40,552 nt of DNA from CAG-390 sp045546615. GTDB lineage: Bacteria; Bacillota; Clostridia; Oscillospirales; CAG-272. Below are positions 40,194 to 40,552 of the stretch, one piece after another. Under the pieces are notes generated by a model, which was not told where the DNA came from, made no database searches, and saw nothing but the letters and a program-made list of their open reading frames with translations. The DNA lies in contig JAZQDD010000009.1 in the NCBI GenBank assembly GCA_045546615.1, positions 1-40,552 of the forward strand, read 5' to 3'. The position numbers were made by a program, and so were the translations under genes. Position 1 is the first letter of the stretch. Every line of letters begins with the position of its first letter.

Positions 40194-40490
40194 GTAAAAA
40201 CGCCGAGGGCGTTTTTACGGTGATGTATTTGCCTTGCGGCAAAAATGATGCGCGCTTCGCGCATGATGAATGATATATTTGCCTTACGGCAAATATTAAG
40301 GAAAAAAGTGGTTGAAGCTGCGCTTCAACCACTTTTTGTTTTATTAAATGCTTTTTGCTGTGCAAAAAGCTACCTTAATTTGCGGCAACGCCGCAACATC
40401 ATTGGGCGCAAGCCCACATCATTTGCAACTTGTTGCAACATCATTTGCGCCCTCGGCGCAACATCATTTAACACGCCACAGGCGTTTTCC
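40194..40490. repeat. micro-hairpin array E, the most complete composite element
   Basis: The left arm has GTAAAAACGCC-GAG-GGCGTTTTTAC (40194-40218, four bases after the XRE stop), then hairpins joined by ATGATG-type linkers. The core (40296-40378) is bounded by TTAAGG and CCTTAA. It holds a 16-bp stem (40303-40337, loop TGC) and GCTTTTTGC-TGT-GCAAAAAGC (40350-40370). The right arm has hairpins at 40381-40395, 40403-40416, 40423-40438 and 40445-40461, joined by ACATCAT at 40396, 40416, 40438 and 40461. Left linkers are the reverse complement of right linkers. No gene lies in 40191-40552. Confidence 0.88.
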
Positions 40491-40527
40491 CGCCGCCGGG
40501 CGATTTTGGGTACGGGTCACCAAAAAA

Positions 40528-40552
40528 TGACGCAGGATTTCATCCTGCGTCA
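40528..40552. terminator. terminator-like hairpin at the right edge
   Basis: TGACGCAGGAT (40528-40538), loop TTC, ATCCTGCGTCA (40542-40552) is a perfect 11-bp stem preceded by an A run (40522-40527). On the minus strand it would be a terminator of a gene beyond the window. The array border here may also use it. Confidence 0.55.

Overview
The window looks like chromosome of an anaerobic, spore-forming Clostridia, probably of the Oscillospirales/Ruminococcaceae kind. The reasons are a complete spoIIE, Firmicutes gene sets (rpmH-rnpA-yidD-yidC-khpB; tilS-hpt-ftsH; gdpP-rplI-dnaB), a class II galT, a T-box riboswitch, and moderately GC-rich genes separated by AT-rich sigma-A promoters. The taxonomic assignment is an inference. 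No phage, plasmid, CRISPR, rRNA or tRNA gene was found.

Layout. 1-2983: proline biosynthesis operon proB-proA-proC (minus strand) from one consensus promoter. 3299-5953: calcium-type P2 ATPase (minus). 6096-9128: the conserved rpmH-rnpA-yidD-yidC-khpB cluster (plus), from a perfect promoter to a strong terminator. 9470-11884: spoIIE (plus). 11993-13489: PHP-domain protein and ThuA-like protein (plus). 13735-17102: TVP38-family membrane protein and an LTA-synthase-like membrane sulfatase (minus). 17272-23214: a MoxR ATPase / DUF58 / membrane transglutaminase operon (minus), divergent from a small amidase-domain protein (23351-23905, plus). 23906-24687: a complex non-coding repeat region. 24688-26412: TrpB-like enzyme behind a tryptophan-type T-box (minus). 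26489-34012: a long minus-strand operon gdpP-rplI-dnaB-tilS-hpt-ftsH. 34190-39174: galT, an SbcD-like nuclease and an SbcC/YhaN-like ATPase (minus). 39482-40190: small four-helix membrane protein plus an XRE regulator (plus). The last 360 bases are non-coding repeat.

How the genes work together. The conserved blocks cover translation and RNA processing (L34, L9, RNase P protein, TilS), membrane protein insertion (YidD, YidC, KhpB), replication (DnaB), purine salvage (Hpt), membrane proteolysis (FtsH) and c-di-AMP turnover (GdpP). The remaining operons serve proline and tryptophan supply, galactose use, DNA end processing and envelope functions.

The most unusual content is non-coding. Five intergenic regions (about 3132-3301, 9129-9347, 13490-13748, 23900-24687, 40194-40490) carry variants of one composite element. 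A core of about 50-85 bp contains a GCTTTTTGC/GCAAAAAGC hairpin and usually a long terminator-like hairpin. On one or both sides lies an array of small hairpins whose stems all differ, joined by a constant 7-base linker (ATTTCAC, ATATCAT or ACATCAT). The linkers point in opposite directions on the two sides of the core. Several arrays end exactly on, or across, a neighbouring gene's stop codon. I know of no described family with this architecture, and it is the strongest candidate here for something new.
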